A stretch of DNA of 64,000 nt. Origin: Trichomonas vaginalis G3. Lineage: Eukaryota > Parabasalia > Trichomonadida > Trichomonadidae. Shown here piece by piece: positions 49,718-59,007 of this stretch. The stretch lies in assembly GCF_026262505.1 (NCBI RefSeq), contig NC_067203.1, forward strand, positions 12,970,392 through 13,034,391. Reading direction: 5' to 3'. The notes below the pieces were generated by a model that saw only the letters and a list, made by a program, of their open reading frames with translations, ran no database searches and had not been told where the DNA came from. Every line of letters starts with the position of its first letter. Positions within the stretch are counted from its first letter, which is position 1. Made by a program: the position numbers and the translations under genes.

Positions 49718-51860
49718 ATGCCCCCATATAGAATGGATAGAAAATCTGCTAGAATAAAAGCAGAGTTGCAAAGATATGGTTGGAGAGTTTCGAAGAATTT
49801 TAAATATAGGAAGGGAAGACCCATAAAAGTCTATGACAAACTGTCTGGTCTTCGCTACGAAATGGACTTGGAAACAGCACGCGCAAATTATCCAAACAGA
49901 CTAGAGAGGTTAGAAGAAGAACGTCTTATGGACATGCCTTTCGATGTTAGTGAACCTCAAGTTGAAGGACACGACGGCTTTGCCAGATTCTACTGGAAAC
50001 ATGACGAACAATTGCATCCTTTGAGAAGGAAAAAAGGAAAAGTGCAGAGACATGCTCCCATGGAAAGAACAAGATATGCATATGAAAAGTATCGTGAAGT
50101 TAGAAGTCAAATTACATCTGGTCGAACCTTTACAGTAAACTTTGACGAAGGAAAGAACAAAGAAGGCTTCATGGGAGTACTTGCTGCCATACAAGACGGA
50201 AATAAGAAAGGATACAATCTCAGATTGACCATAACAGATTTGGATGGTCACATTTACTATGCACATGGCAATGTCACAACAGCTGCAACTTCTTGACGCT
50301 TTCAAGACTACAAAGAGAGAACAAATGGTTGACTCCGACTCAGACATTTTGAATGCAATTGAAGGAATTGCAAGTGTCAAGTTCGAATGGTACCAACCTA
50401 ACCCTCAAGCAGTCAGACAACATGCTGGATACTTCCCGTTCATAAATAAGTCTGACATTGACTTAACAAGGTATGGAATTTACAATTCAATTGAAACAAT
50501 TGTCAATGAACCTTGCATTCTTACATGTCTCAGGAACTCTGGTCTTGTTACAGATGAGAAGATGAAGTATCTTGAGTCATGTGTGAAGACAAGGTACATT
50601 CTCAGAGGTCAATTGGCAAAATTGCACCGTTGGCAAATGTCAATATCCGAGTCAACATACGACTGAGAAAGGTTCTTCACATGACGACTATGTTGTTGAC
50701 AAAGACTTACCATGGTTGAAGATTGTAATTGTCCACAACCACTTCATGTTGAACGAAAGTCTTACAAACCCATTGTTCGGAAAAGGCAAGTGCAACATTG
50801 TCAGAGCTGTAAACATTCTTTTCGAGAAAGGTTTGTTGGAACCAATTCCAGATGACAAGCTGACAGAAACTTTTGTACCAAAAGACGAAACAAACTTTTC
50901 ACTGTTAGCAAGACCAAAAGTTGTTTCCAGACAAAGTTCTAGTACAAAAGAAGTACACAATTCCAAAAGGAGTTGGATTGTTCGGATACCAACCTGAACC
51001 AGAAGAACTTCCAATGAGGTTGCAAGAACTTCAAGATGCTATAAACAAACTTCCATTGAGACATCCAATTGACGTCAAATTGTATTGGAGAGCATCTGAG
51101 TTAGGTCAGAAGGTTTTATATGAAACAGGTTGCTTCGACGATGTTTATGAGATAACAGGCGAGGTTTCTCAGAAGATAAGAGACTCACTTGAATTTCCAC
51201 AAACTGGACCAATTGGTTGCGACAAGTTCGACTCAGATGAAAAGATATACTATGTCGACCTTAACGCTGCGTACATGAGGTTTGTCCAATATATTCCAAC
51301 TGGAATTCCAAACGAAGATGGTGAGTTCCTGGGAAGGAACTATACAGTTGGAAAAGTCATACAACAACTGTATGATATTAGGAAAGCTTCAAACCCCAAA
51401 CTTGCAATGACACTCAAATTGCTTATGAATTCGACATGGGGATATTCCATTAAGAAACTCAAAAGATGAAGAGTAAACACTATGAGAAGGTCGACAACTT
51501 TGTTAAAGGTTTTCTCCTTTGTTTTTGAAGTACGAATTCACTCAAGGTCAAAGTGGCTTAGTAACCACATTAAAACCTATTGTCGAACATTGGTCCTATC
51601 CTCAGTTCGCAAAGGCAGTCCTTGACGAGTACAACAAATTCTTCTCCGAAGTCAAATCAAAGTCAAGGTTTACTATGAGAACATCGACGCACTCATGACG
51701 AACGAAGAAGGCTATAACAAACTCATTGAAATGGGAATGGTCGGTGAAAAGATGGGTCAATTCAAATTGACAAAATTTTCACCGAAGTTCATGTCTCTCC
51801 AAGCGTAAGTACTGGGGTGTTAAAGAAGACGGCACAGAAATAAAACATTGCATGAAATAA
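49718..51860 (+). pseudogene. Family B DNA polymerase of element B (broken)
   Basis: Starts after ATTTTTTTATTTTTATAAAA, the same leader as the helicase at 60241. An N-terminal basic region (AELQRYGWRVSKNFKYRKGR) leads to an NEPCILTCLRNSGLVTDEKM segment, palm motif A IYYVDLNAAYMRF (near 51250), motif B KLLMNSTWGYSIKK (near 51420) and a motif C-like YYENIDALMTNE (near 51680). This is a Polinton-type PolB but of a different lineage from 9205-12662 and without the HNH-like module seen there. Broken in several places. Clearly GC-richer than the flanking virion genes. Confidence 0.82.
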
Positions 51861-51900
51861 AAAATTTTTATATTCTTCCTAGCTAATTCCGTTTAATTTC

Positions 51901-52308
51901 ATGTCGCCCTCGGAGTCTTTGAATCGGACAGGTCGAGTTACACCATTCTTGGTCTCAAACTCATATATAACCTGTTTGTCTGTATTTTCGTCGACTATGG
52001 CACGAGACACGAACATTGACCAAACGGACAAAAAGTGTCATTTCGGATGGTCCCGCAGCCAATCGCATTCGAGCACTTCGAAGAAGCCTTACGTTCCAAG
52101 GGAGAGGGTGTCTGGTGCAAGCAGAGGTCATGAGACTCTACGAGCAGTACATCCTCAAGCCTGGGAGGACAAATCGTCCTTGGATTGGCAATTCTACCAA
52201 CTCCTCTGGGACGACCTCCTACGCAACTGGGATGACGAAAGAGTTCAATTCAGAGGTCAGGAACTAATTTTGCAAATGACCATTAATTTAAGCCGCTTAC
52301 GCAACTAA
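51901..52308 (+). CDS. Hypothetical element B frame in GC-richer block
   Basis: A 135-residue frame starting MSPSESLNRTGRVTPF, with two overlapping frames that both look protein-like, so the true reading is uncertain. Trp/Asp-rich end (WQFYQLLWDDLLRNWDDE). No family recognised. Base use differs from the AT-rich genes at 57-63 kb. Confidence 0.35.
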   Translation: MSPSESLNRTGRVTPFLVSNSYITCLSVFSSTMARDTNIDQTDKKCHFGWSRSQSHSSTSKKPYVPRERVSGASRGHETLRAVHPQAWEDKSSLDWQFYQLLWDDLLRNWDDERVQFRGQELILQMTINLSRLRN

Positions 52309-52329
52309 AAACTTAAATTTACTTGGGGT

Positions 52330-53035
52330 TTTCCCCTAAAATAAAATTTTTTTACTCTTAGAACCACTCGAGGTTCTCCTTAGGTTGTTGAGCTTGTCAC
52401 CGTCAATGTGTCTGACCTTCGTCTTCTTGTTTGGATTTGGAACCCATTGCATACCGACAAGCCTTCCCATGGAAATTGTACGTAATTTCGAAGGGTAAGG
52501 GTCAAGTGTCCCAAGTTTGTTGAGGACTGGGGTAAGAACCTTGCCTGTCGCCTTGTTGCGGATTTTGTATGGGTAGGGTTGGGAAATTTCGTAAGCGTCA
52601 TCGGCAACAAGGGTTGCCCAAACTTCCTCTTCTTCGTGTTTCTCTTCTTCCTCTTCTTCCTCTTCTTTGATAATACCTTCTTCAATTTGGTACTCACGAA
52701 GTACGGTGTTGCATGTTCTGTCCTTTCGAGTACCTTCCAGATGGCGTCTATCTCTTCGAAGAAACGGTAGATGAGTCTGGCAAGGTCTCGGTTCTCTCTC
52801 GCGTAAATGTGCAGGTTTCCGTGAAATCGTTCAGGACTTTCTCATTGGAAGCTTGGTTCATGAGGAACTCACCTTTAAGTCCCTTCATCTCTTCCATAAG
52901 ACTACTTTGGAGAGTCTTAACGGTGTTTGTCAGATGAGCTTTCAAATGCATAATTTGAATTTGAACTGGGCGCTTGTCTGGCAACCTTGAAAGGACATCT
53001 GCCATTGTGTTCGGCTTCGGTGCTTGTTCGGACAT
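52330..53035 (-). pseudogene. NUMOD4/HNH-type homing-endonuclease-like gene (damaged)
   Basis: From 53035 an N-terminal helical part (MSEQAPKPNTMADVLSRLP...) leads through a Glu-rich linker into WATLVADDAYEIS, NKATGKVLTPVLN, RLVGMQWVPNPNK and VRHIDGDKLNN, the order of motifs in NUMOD4 plus HNH_3 proteins (YEIS...GR..., HxDGxxxNN). Such proteins bind and cut DNA, often as selfish endonucleases. Damaged. Leader CACTTCATTTTTTTCG resembles those at 53650 and 55502. Confidence 0.6.
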
Positions 53036-53088
53036 CGAAAAAAATGAAGTGGTTTGAGAATGACGGTTTTACTTCAAAAGCTTGTTAT

Positions 53089-53650
53089 GACGGTTAAGTC
53101 ATACAACAAGTTTAAAATAATATCTGTTTTCTTCTGAACGTTTGTTGTCTCTTCCGATAAAAGTTTCGAACATGAGAACCAAAAAACGTTTTTTGAGATT
53201 GCGGAAGAGTTCAGGCAAACGTTCATATTCTGGATATGTTGGGAGCAGTTCGAAACATCTGAGCTGACTTTCGGACAAAATTGGGACAATGTCAACAAAT
53301 TCATCTTTGGTCGGACTGCTTGAAGGTAAGTCCCTTACATGTAAGTAGCTCTGGTAAAGTCTTCTCATTTCTGCTAACTTTTGGAGTATAGCTTCGTAGT
53401 TTAGAAGTTTTAATTTTAATTGTCTTATTCCACTCTTGACATCTAAACGGTAACTATCCATGAGGTCAAGAGTAGCTTTGGTAGCTTTAAGTGGAGCTAT
53501 CTGTTCCTTGACTTGTGCAATTTTGGTTGCAATTGTGGTTTGAGCTCCTTCAAGTTCGCCGTCTATGTCGTTCTCAACACTTCAACCATAGCTTGAAACT
53601 CTTCATCGGTCCATTGAGTTTGGTGTGGGACGAATTTAACTTGCTTCATT
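53089..53650 (-). pseudogene. Unassigned element B gene (damaged)
   Basis: Starts MKQVKFVPHQTQWTDEEFQA at 53650; the WTDEEF word resembles the start of a Myb-like helix but nothing further supports it. The main part is helical (IRQLKLKLLNYEAILQKLAE) with FELLPTYPEYERLPELFRNL. Function unknown. Damaged near the front. Confidence 0.4.
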
Positions 53651-53691
53651 CAAAAAAATGAAAAAAATGTTTTTACTCTAAACGTTAAGGT

Positions 53692-54057
53692 TTACTGAAC
53701 TGGTTGGATGTCGCCTTCACAGGTTATGTAGAACGGCTGACCCGAGAAGTGAAGGAGACCCTTGAGAATTTGGCTCATTCTTGGGAAAGGGTTCTCTCTG
53801 TTTGGAAGTAGTATCCAAGGACGCTTTGCAAAGAACTTGAGAAGAGCTTCTTTCTTTGCTTGCTTTATGTCGTCGTAGGCTGTCCCGTCTGGTATTTGAA
53901 TTGGAATTCCAGTCGAAGTCTCGAGATTCAAGGCAGCCCTTCCCGTTATCCAACCGCTAACAAGCTTGCCTTTTACATTCTGCCTGAGGAAGTCTTTAAC
54001 AAGCTCGTTAATTTCAATTAGGTAAATTGCCTCGTCGGTAGGTTCGACCTCGACCAT
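53692..54057 (-). CDS. Hypothetical 121-residue protein of element B
   Basis: Open frame starting MVEVEPTDEAIYLIEINE, with a helical first third, a GWITGRAALNLETSTGIPIQ strand-loop and FAKRPWILLPNRENPFPRM. GC-rich codons relative to the rest of the element. Its start lies at the edge of the 21-bp iteron array, so the array may be its regulatory region. No family recognised. Confidence 0.5.
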   Translation of the reverse strand: MVEVEPTDEAIYLIEINELVKDFLRQNVKGKLVSGWITGRAALNLETSTGIPIQIPDGTAYDDIKQAKKEALLKFFAKRPWILLPNRENPFPRMSQILKGLLHFSGQPFYITCEGDIQPVQ

Positions 54058-54410
54058 TGCTACTGTCAGAAAAAGTACTGCTACTGTCAGTAAAAGTACT
54101 GCTACTGTCAGTAAAAGTACTGCTACTGTCAGTAAAAGTACTGCTACTGTCAGTAAAAGTACTGCTACTGTCAGTAAAAGTACTGCTATTGTCAGTAAAA
54201 AGGAAAATTTGAGAGGGTTTTCGACGATAAAGTACTGCTACTGTCAGTAAAAGTACTGCTACTGTCAGTAAAAGTACTGCTACTGTCAGTAAAAGTACTG
54301 CTACTGTCAGAAAAAGTACTGCTACTGTCAGTAAAAGTACTGCTACTGTCAGAAAAAGTACTGCTACTGTCAGTAAAAGTACTGCTACTGTCAGTAGCAG
54401 TACTGCTAGT
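54058..54410. repeat. Fifteen 21-bp iterons between divergent genes
   Basis: Two blocks of exact or near-exact 21-bp units TACTGTCAGTAAAAGTACTGC: seven starting at 54061 and eight starting at 54239, parted by about 30 bp of unrelated AT-rich DNA (near 54200-54230). Each unit contains the short palindrome arms TACTG and CAGTA. The only variation is CAGAAAAAG for CAGTAAAAG. 21 bp is two helical turns, so a bound protein would sit on one face. A frame through the array reads DSSSTFT repeats but is judged incidental. Confidence 0.95.
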
Positions 54411-54456
54411 AGCAGAGATTTTTATCGTTGTGGTCCGACGGTTAAGCCACAAACGA

Positions 54457-55035
54457 ATGTCCGACGTCCCACCAACCGAGTCCATTCCCAAACCAGAGGA
54501 ACCTAAAGAACCACAACAGTCTCCTCAGCAACCTCAGTTCCAGCAAGTACCTCCGATTTACTACCAATTTCCACCTCAAGGTTACTACCCACCACAAGGC
54601 TTCCCGAACTACCCTCCTCTGCCTATGCCTTACTTCCCCAACCCTTGGATGTTCCAGCAAGCTCCACCCCAGCAATTCCAATCTCAATCCAAATCGAAGA
54701 GAGACCAAGAGTTCGAAGAAGGTCTGAACCGTTTACGCAAAGAGTATGCCACAGCCCCTATGGAAGACGACAGGCTTTCAGTCTCTTCCCTAAGGTCGAC
54801 CAATTCGACTCGTACCACAGATTCGGTTCGTGACCGTGACGACTACCTCAAGCAGTCTGAGAGACTCTTCATCCTACAACCATTTACAACTGGAGCTCTC
54901 AAGAACATGCGCAATTACGAAGGTCAGACACCAGCTGGAGACCGCAAAACAGACGTACTCGCAAGAGCAGTCCAACTGGTCAAGACAAAGACTGAGATAG
55001 TCGACTTCATTCTTGCAGCTTGCCCATACAAGTAA
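54457..55035 (+). CDS. Proline/glutamine-rich hypothetical protein of element B
   Basis: A 192-residue frame; ATG at 54457 (MSDVPPTESIPKPEEPKEPQ). Residues 1-90 are Pro/Gln/Tyr-rich low complexity (PPQGYYPPQGFPNYPPLPMP); residues ~95-192 are a folded, charged region (EEGLNRLRKEYATAPMEDD, LFILQPFTTGALKNMRN). GC content near 48%, the highest in the element. It diverges from 53692-54057 across the iterons. Function unknown; a low-complexity arm plus folded head would suit a DNA-binding or virion protein. Confidence 0.6.
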   Translation: MSDVPPTESIPKPEEPKEPQQSPQQPQFQQVPPIYYQFPPQGYYPPQGFPNYPPLPMPYFPNPWMFQQAPPQQFQSQSKSKRDQEFEEGLNRLRKEYATAPMEDDRLSVSSLRSTNSTRTTDSVRDRDDYLKQSERLFILQPFTTGALKNMRNYEGQTPAGDRKTDVLARAVQLVKTKTEIVDFILAACPYK

Positions 55036-55063
55036 AAAAATAAACAATTACGAGTTAAACTTT

Positions 55064-55267
55064 TTATTCTTTCTTTTCTGAGTTGTTTAGAGCTGGTTTT
55101 TCTCTTTGTAGGAACCTTTCGTACTCTTCCATGGTCATGTAATTGCGAATTTGGTACGCAATTCCAGGTTCGTTGTTTTTGAACTTACGTATGTTAACGC
55201 TTCCATCCTCCTCAGGGAAGTAAGCTGCTAACATCTGACCAAGTTTTCTCGGTGACTCGGAGCTCAT
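55064..55267 (-). CDS. Hypothetical 67-residue protein of element B
   Basis: MSSESPRKLGQMLAAYFPEE...; charged, probably helical, with SVNIRKFKNNEPGIAYQIRN. It converges with 54457-55035. Leader GTGACATTTTT. No family recognised. Confidence 0.5.
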   Translation of the reverse strand: MSSESPRKLGQMLAAYFPEEDGSVNIRKFKNNEPGIAYQIRNYMTMEEYERFLQREKPALNNSEKKE

Positions 55268-55307
55268 AAAAATGTCACTTTTTAAACGTTAAGTTTTTAG
55301 TCTTATT

Positions 55308-55502
55308 TTACCCTTTGTTTACCCTTTGTTTGTCAAGGTAGTATTGGAGTGCAATTTCTCCAAATTCTCTGTGTCGGAGTTCTTCAGCATTTTCCAAGGT
55401 GTACCTGGAGAACTCAAAGAAGTTGTCAAGAACATACTGCCATGCTGCTCTTCTGAGTTCGTCGGTATTTTGGAAGTGTTGCACCTTCGAGTCTTCGGAC
55501 AT
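55308..55502 (-). CDS. Hypothetical 64-residue protein of element B
   Basis: The ATG at 55502 (MSEDSKVQHFQNTDELRR) is preferred over one 39 bp upstream because GTTATTTTTTTC, the local start signal, lies just before it. Helical, with EFSRYTLENAEELRHREFGE. A tandem TTTGTTTACCC duplication lies at its 3' end. Function unknown. Confidence 0.5.
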   Translation of the reverse strand: MSEDSKVQHFQNTDELRRAAWQYVLDNFFEFSRYTLENAEELRHREFGEIALQYYLDKQRVNKG

Positions 55503-55546
55503 GAAAAAAATAACACTTTTTCTATTAAACCGTTTTGGCATTTCTC

Positions 55547-55726
55547 ATGAGTGAGTATAGTTCTGCCGAACCATTGGAAGAGAAGAAGTACCCTTGCTGG
55601 CAAAAGACAAAAATAGTTGCCTTAGTTGTCATTGCAATTGTACTCGTAATTGAATTCATTGTACTTCTCTTCACGTACATAAAACTCAAGGACGGCATAT
55701 GCTTTAAGAAGCTACCATCTTACTAA
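55547..55726 (+). CDS. Small single-pass membrane protein of element B
   Basis: A 59-residue frame (ATG at 55547; the open frame extends 12 bp further without ATG). A ~22-residue transmembrane helix (IVALVVIAIVLVIEFIVLLF) follows a short acidic head and EKKYPCWQKTK; the tail is basic with one Cys. Small membrane proteins occur in Polinton-like viruses. Role unknown. Confidence 0.6.
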   Translation: MSEYSSAEPLEEKKYPCWQKTKIVALVVIAIVLVIEFIVLLFTYIKLKDGICFKKLPSY

Positions 55727-55802
55727 GACTAAACACTTAGATTTTTCAAGCTTGACTTTTTACAATTTGAATTTTGTCATAAATTTACACCAAAAATAAT
55801 GT

Positions 55803-55854
55803 TTAGGTGAAGAGGTGAGATTTCACCTCTTTTTTCACCTGTTTTTTCACCCTC
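55803..55854. repeat. GAGGTGA direct/inverted repeat cluster
   Basis: AGGTGAAGAGGTGAGATTTC followed by CACCTCTTTTTTCACCTGTT and a further TTTTTTCACC: one forward and three reversed units. Same family as 359-407. Just before it, 55745-55785 repeats the end of the packaging ATPase gene (TTCAAGCTTGACTTTTTACA), a small duplication. Confidence 0.75.
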
Positions 55855-55958
55855 TTGAATTTTCCCGAAATAAAAAATAAAGTTGGTTTTTTTAAAAAAA
55901 TATTTTTTTATTTTTATTGTAAGAACATGTTAGCACAACAGCACCAAACTCGTTAGTC

Positions 55959-56520
55959 ATGAACCCAACTTCTATGTTAGTAGAGATGAAAAGCTTCATT
56001 CCTTCTTCATATACTTTCGAAACAAAAATCCAGAAGATAAAGCAGGAATTGTTAACAAGTAATTTAGACTGTACCGCACAGGATGAAACAAATGAACAGT
56101 ATCTTTATGAAATGCAGGACATTATTGACCATTTACCCAAATTGCCTGAAATTCAGCAGCAAAAACTCACTATTCCCGAATTTGACGAAATTGAAGTGAA
56201 ACCAACTGACTCAGTAGAAATAAAGAAGTTCATACGAAAGGTAAATTATGAATTCCTTGGTTTTCATTGCAACCATAAGGTTATGGACAAAGATTGCGAC
56301 ATGTTATATAAGAACATCTCTGACCTTTACAAATCTGAAGAATTTAAGACCTACGAAACTTTGTTTCATTAGTTGCAAAATGTGTATGGGAAATAAGAGA
56401 TAAAGATAGTAGGGGTAAGGTATGGAATGAACAGATAAGACCCGCTATGTTTGAGATGAAGAGAGCAATTGACGCCTTGGTTGTTTTAGCAGGTAAGGTT
56501 TCAGATATAACGCAAAAATG
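55959..56520 (+). pseudogene. Unassigned helical element B gene (damaged)
   Basis: MNPTSMLVEMKSFIPSSYTF..., helical and charged, with LPKLPEIQQQKLTIPEFDEI and a later EIRDKDSRGKVWNEQIRPA stretch, ending in a stop that overlaps the start of the next small gene (ATGA). No family recognised. First of three co-directed genes ending at 56773. Damaged. Confidence 0.45.
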
Positions 56521-56643
56521 AATCCGCAATGTTCTAAATGTAAAGCAGCAATGAGGAGATATAACTACTCCGTCAAAGAGATAGAACGTATGCGAAACGA
56601 CTATGCAGACTTAAAGAAAGAAGCAGAAAACCAGCAGAAATAA
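56518..56643 (+). CDS. Hypothetical 41-residue protein of element B
   Basis: MNPQCSKCKAAMRRYNYSVK...: one CSKC pair, then a charged coiled coil (EIERMRNDYADLKKEAENQQ). Starts at an ATGA overlap with the preceding gene and ends one base before the next ATG, so it reads like part of a compact operon-like run. Too short to assign. Confidence 0.4.
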   Translation: MNPQCSKCKAAMRRYNYSVKEIERMRNDYADLKKEAENQQK

Positions 56644-56644
56644 A

Positions 56645-56773
56645 ATGGATATGTTAGAATTTCTGAACAAAAACTATCCAACAGCAGAAGATTTCCTATT
56701 ATCTGACGTCAAGAAGAAGTATAAAGAAACTTTCGGTATCGTTAAAAATTCGATATCCTCAGCGAAGAAATAG
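56645..56773 (+). CDS. Hypothetical 42-residue protein of element B
   Basis: MDMLEFLNKNYPTAEDFLLS... ends SISSAKK; an amphipathic helical mini-protein starting one base after the previous stop. No family recognised. Confidence 0.4.
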   Translation: MDMLEFLNKNYPTAEDFLLSDVKKKYKETFGIVKNSISSAKK

Positions 56774-56840
56774 AAGCTACAAAACTGTTTAGGATTTCAA
56801 ATATACATCGTACAATTCATGTAAAACGCTTATAAATAAC

Positions 56841-57067
56841 AGGTGAGAAAAGAGGTGAAAAAAAGGTGAAATCTCACCTCTTCACCTAAACATTATTTTT
56901 GCTGAATTCAGCAACAAAATTCTGAGTAAAATAATTTTTAGGGCTTGTGTCAAACCGTTGAGTTTTCACAAAATTTAAAAAATAACGTTTACCATGTGAA
57001 ACGCTTATAAAATAACTGAGGTGAAAAAAGAGGTGAAAAAAGAGGTGAAATCACCTCTCTCACCTAA
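56841..57067. repeat. Two more GAGGTGA direct/inverted clusters
   Basis: Clusters at 56841-56888 and 57018-57067: forward GAGGTGAAAAA units run into GGTGAAATCTCACCTC or GAAATCACCTCTC and inverted CACCT. Both are preceded by AACGCTTATAAA(A)TAAC, so a ~175-bp segment is duplicated. The region between has no gene. Confidence 0.8.
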
Positions 57068-57189
57068 AACATTATTTTTTATTGAATTCCGTATGAATTT
57101 CATGAATTTCCTCATATGCTTGCTTCCCTCGAAAATCGTGAAGAACAGCGAGTAATGAAAAACCCTGGTCGCCAAAACTCTTTTTATTT

Positions 57190-58061
57190 TTCAAGCTTGA
57201 CTTTTTACAATTTGAACTTTGTTTGCGTAGATATGAATTCTGAAAGAAGTATGAGGGTCTTGTATGACTTTGTACTTCTCCCATAGTTCATGTCTGTCAA
57301 ACTTACCTGCCATGGACTCTTTCATAAGTTCCATGAAATCGTCTTCGGACAATCCGGGAAAAGTATAATGTCAGTAAGTATTCTTTAACATCCTTACTTA
57401 AACTCTTTGCTGTCTGTACACAAATGACGAGATGTTAAAGTGTCTGAGCTTCTTAAGAATTCGACACATATCTTGTTCTCTGTTCTTTAACAAAGGATGA
57501 GAAGCAAAGTCATCTAAGATAAAGAAGACATCTATGAGGGTAAGTCTTCCAATCGTAAGATTGCAATTTCTTCGAAATGTATTCTATCTCTTTCTGTTTG
57601 TTTCTGAAGTGTTTCTTCTCTAATATTCTCTGCATTTCCTCATTTGGGTCTTTAAACTTAGAATTTATATACTCATTTATAGCATTATACTTCAAAACTC
57701 TTCTTTGGTACTTCTTTATCCAATCTAACAACTCAGTATCCTTTATACATACTAACTTAGACTTCTTTATAATATCTTTGAACGAATTGACGGTTTGGTC
57801 AAATTGACCAGAAGTACTACAAATAACAACTAACTCATAGAATGGGTTCTTCTCATCTAGTTCTTGTTGTTGTGCAGCCATTTTAAGATAAGTGAAAGTC
57901 TTACCCGACCCAGGTGGTGCAATTAGACCTGTTATACCATTCTGAGCAAATAAGAACTTGTCATGTATGGGTTTTATCTGAGCATTTTCTAACTTCCTCT
58001 TGTTCTTGTTTAAAACATTCTCAAATTTCTTGTCAATGTCAGCAAACTTTTTTTCTAACAT
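57190..58061 (-). pseudogene. FtsK/HerA-type packaging ATPase of element B
   Basis: The start at 58061 (MLEKKFADIDKKFENVLNKN) is chosen because ATTTTTCTAAAAAT lies directly before it; a longer frame exists but would run into the opposite gene. Walker A GLIAPPGSGKTFT (near 57910), then ELVVICSTSGQFDQT, Walker B FFILDDFASHPLL (near 57520) and FVCTDSKEF. This is the A32-like motor that pumps the genome into the capsid. The region after Walker B is damaged. Opposite and divergent to 58098. Confidence 0.82.
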
Positions 58062-58097
58062 ATTTTTAGAAAAATTAAAATTTTTATCTTTTAGAAA
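58062..58097. promoter_or_regulatory. Divergent start region
   Basis: 36 bp between opposite ATGs, with TTTTTCTAAAAAT toward the ATPase and TTTTTATCTTTTAGAAA toward the plus-strand gene; again an AT-flanked TCTA type. Confidence 0.55.
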
Positions 58098-58552
58098 ATG
58101 TCTAGCGATTTCGCTATCTATATTCGAGACAAGCTTTTCGACAGCAAAACATCTGTCGACCATAAAATCTTACATAGTGTAAACAAGAAAGGTGAATTTG
58201 TTCTAAAGTTCTGTTTCTGGGAATATGACAAGAACCATAAAACATTAAGCAGAGAAGTCTTAAAATTTGTCAATGACAGACTTGTTGACAGAGATGACGC
58301 CTTGGAAAGATGAAGTCCAACAAAAGTTCTTAGAATGCAAAGAAGACACATGCGCTGTTCTTGAAGATGAAATAGAAAACAGAATAGAAGAGCTATTAAA
58401 GGACAAAGAACTTTTACATAAATATGGTTCTGAGAATTTGACATAACTCCACCAGAAAAGAAGAAGAAGAGAGAAAAGAAAGAAAAGAAAAAAGAAAGTA
58501 GAAGAGAGAAAGAACCTGAACCAGTTCCAGAGAAAAAGAAATTTGACATGTA
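58098..58552 (+). pseudogene. Unassigned element B gene with highly charged tail (damaged)
   Basis: MSSDFAIYIRDKLFDSKTSV... with KGEFVLKFCFWEYDKNHKTL, later an acidic helical stretch and a strongly Lys/Glu-rich tail (EKKKKREKKEKKKESRREK). Damaged. Divergent from the ATPase; it may be a DNA-binding protein given the basic tail, but that is a guess. Confidence 0.45.
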
Positions 58553-58569
58553 AAAATAAAATTTTATTT

Positions 58570-58989
58570 TTAGAACATTTCTGGGTCAATGTCAATGTTC
58601 TCTTCCTCTTTAGGAGCAAACACTGGCTTAGACTCTAAAATCTTTTTACCCAATTTACCTTGAACTTCAACTATCTTAGACTCATAATATTCATAGTCGT
58701 CTGCTTTCTTTGGTTCATAAGGTATAACAAGTTTGTATGCTTTGCCTTCTTTAAGGTTTGAGAACCTTCTGTCAAAACTTTCTTTGACTGCTAACAAACC
58801 TTCTATGTCTAAGTCTTCAAATTTCGCACCATTTTTCACAATAGCAAACTTAACTGGTTCGATGTTCCAAACTTTGTCAAATGTAGACTTTTCAAAATGG
58901 TAGAAGTAAACATTCAAATATGTGAATGGGTCTAGCTTCTTTGTTCTGTCATGTACTTGTTTACTGAGATGAATTTTGCCTTTTCTATC
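58570..58989 (-). CDS. Hypothetical element B protein, ssDNA-binding-like in position
   Basis: An open minus-strand frame of up to about 140 codons without an obvious ATG at its front (nearest upstream sequence reads DRKGKIHLSKQVHD). The body has FEKSTFDKVWNIEPVKFAIV and a KLVIPYEPKKADDYEYYESK stretch, ending in an acidic tail EEENIDIDPEMF. An acidic C-terminal tail next to a helicase gene is typical of ssDNA-binding proteins, but no OB-fold evidence is available. Confidence 0.4.
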   Translation of the reverse strand, partial: DRKGKIHLSKQVHDRTKKLDPFTYLNVYFYHFEKSTFDKVWNIEPVKFAIVKNGAKFEDLDIEGLLAVKESFDRRFSNLKEGKAYKLVIPYEPKKADDYEYYESKIVEVQGKLGKKILESKPVFAPKEEENIDIDPEMF

Positions 58990-59007
58990 GGATAAAAAAA
59001 ATTTTTT

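Noticed and set aside
53600-53650. Myb-like domain suggested by WTDEEF
   Set aside because: Only one tryptophan-helix start is seen; the rest of a Myb repeat is missing.
54192-54491. Frame reading DSSSTFT repeats on the minus strand
   Set aside because: It is only the 21-bp iteron read in a frame without stops; there is no start signal, and the repeats are also interrupted by unrelated DNA.
57072-57284. 70-codon minus-strand frame after the packaging ATPase
   Set aside because: It overlaps the end of the ATPase in a different frame and the GAGGTGA repeats; composition is not protein-like.
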